From JBDZUZ01 sp040255445 (GTDB taxonomy: Bacteria > Planctomycetota > Phycisphaerae > Phycisphaerales > UBA1924): a stretch of 6,263 nt of DNA. Of this stretch, positions 5,081-6,263 are shown in pieces. Numbering within the stretch: position 1 is the first letter of the stretch; every line of letters starts with the position of its first letter. The position numbers were made by a program, and so were the translations under genes. The notes beneath the pieces are model-generated. The model worked only from the letters and a program-made list of their open reading frames with translations, was not told the DNA's origin and searched no databases. The stretch covers positions 1-6,263 of the forward strand of contig JBDZUZ010000188.1 in assembly GCA_040255445.1 (NCBI GenBank), given 5' to 3'.

Positions 5081-5504
5081 CCTGCCACGAACGGCAGCGG
5101 CCGACCGGGTCAGCGACCCGCCGGCCAACCGATCTTTGACAAGTAAACAGTTGGGATCCGCACGAGAGTGTGCGTCCTCTGCATCGGGAACACCCGATCC
5201 ATCGGTCTGGAAGCAGAGGGCGTTGATCACCCCGAGGCCCTTTGGCGCTCGGACGACCGGTTCAGGGGTTTCACAGCCTTCTGAACGCCAACATTCTCGT
5301 GTGACGCATCGCGGCGGGCAGCTCGCTTGTCCGCGGTGCGAAGGAGATTGTTGGCCTTGCCCATCGACAAGCCGTCGATGGGGTGTTCCGGATGGTTTTA
5401 CCGGAACATGACCGCCCCTGTTGGTCACCGCAAGGTGGTTGGCAGGGGAACATGGTCTCGCTTCTTTGAATCGAACCGTCGCTTGCGACGGGTCATCAAA
5501 ATTC
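5081..5504 (+). other. Structured 16S rRNA leader (pre-rRNA 5' external region)
   Basis: About 424 transcribed bases with no credible protein gene or tRNA. I can pair these stems: 5159-5163/5170-5174; a nested pair with outer stem 5176-5182/5213-5219 around 5183-5188/5193-5198; 5219-5224/5284-5289 as a possible closing stem, competing by one base with the previous outer stem and by three with the next stem; 5260-5265/5281-5286; a 10-bp stem 5305-5314/5331-5340; a perfect 9-bp stem 5360-5368/5374-5382; an 8-bp stem 5384-5391/5401-5408; and 5476-5482/5485-5491 just before 16S. This fits a leader that folds co-transcriptionally for antitermination, assembly and RNase processing. The partner strand of the 16S processing stalk would lie beyond the window. 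Confidence 0.6.
5131..5142 (+). promoter_or_regulatory. boxA-like antitermination site in the rRNA leader
   Basis: GATCTTTGACAA about 50 bases after the presumed transcription start resembles the E. coli rrn boxA (TGCTCTTTAACA), the NusB/S10 loading site that makes rRNA transcription resistant to Rho. It also contains a perfect TTGACA, but no -10 box follows at 16-18 bases, so a boxA role is preferred. A second TCTTTGA occurs at 5463-5469. Confidence 0.6.

Positions 5505-6263
<759 letters not shown>

Noticed and set aside
5136..5164. Second rRNA promoter using the perfect TTGACA at 5136-5141
   Set aside because: No -10-like hexamer is found 16-18 bases downstream, where the sequence is CCGCACGA. 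A boxA role explains the motif better.

Overview
The window looks like chromosomal DNA from a GC-rich planctomycete, most likely of the class Phycisphaerae. The evidence is a partial 16S rRNA gene at the right end with bacterial universal motifs, shortened V1/V2 and V3 regions and planctomycete-like sequence. The long-form ribosomal protein L28, an McsA/McsB pair outside a Firmicutes setting, and strongly C/G-ending codons fit. The class-level placement is from memory and was not checked against a database.

Layout, left to right. (1) 1-304, plus: the C-terminal end of a DegT/DnrJ/EryC1/StrS-type sugar aminotransferase that begins outside the window. (2) 310-1229, minus: a DUF3800-family protein whose two halves lie in different frames, meeting at a run of seven C. 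It converges on the aminotransferase with 5 bases between the stop codons. A plausible promoter and a terminator-like hairpin lie in front of its start. (3) 1230-1561: intergenic, with a minus-strand promoter for the DUF3800 gene, a weak plus-strand promoter candidate, and two small hairpins before the L28 ribosome binding site. (4) 1562-1837, plus: rpmB (L28), followed by a good intrinsic terminator at 1883-1917. (5) 1972-3762, plus: mcsA and mcsB, encoding the zinc-finger activator and the protein-arginine kinase of the McsAB quality-control system. (6) 3822-4880, plus: a ComF-family phosphoribosyltransferase-like protein with a long proline-rich N-terminus. (7) 4881-5504: no protein gene. 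It holds a strong inverted repeat, an rRNA-type promoter, a boxA-like antitermination motif and a highly structured leader. (8) 5505-6263, plus: the first half of the 16S rRNA gene.

How the genes relate: mcsA and mcsB (72-base gap) form the one clear functional unit. In Firmicutes the pair marks proteins with phospho-arginine for ClpCP degradation and inactivates the repressor CtsR. Here neither ctsR nor clpC is adjacent, so regulation and delivery must differ or be encoded elsewhere. rpmB is separated from mcsA by the terminator. The ComF-like gene follows mcsB at 59 bases and may be co-transcribed or have its own promoter. The rRNA operon has its own promoter.

Most of the window is ordinary housekeeping sequence. 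The points most worth a second look are the C7 frameshift in the DUF3800 gene with its leader hairpin, the possible leaderless GTG start of mcsA, the mcsAB context, and the structured intergenic element and rRNA leader between 4918 and 5504. I found no convincing new biological system.
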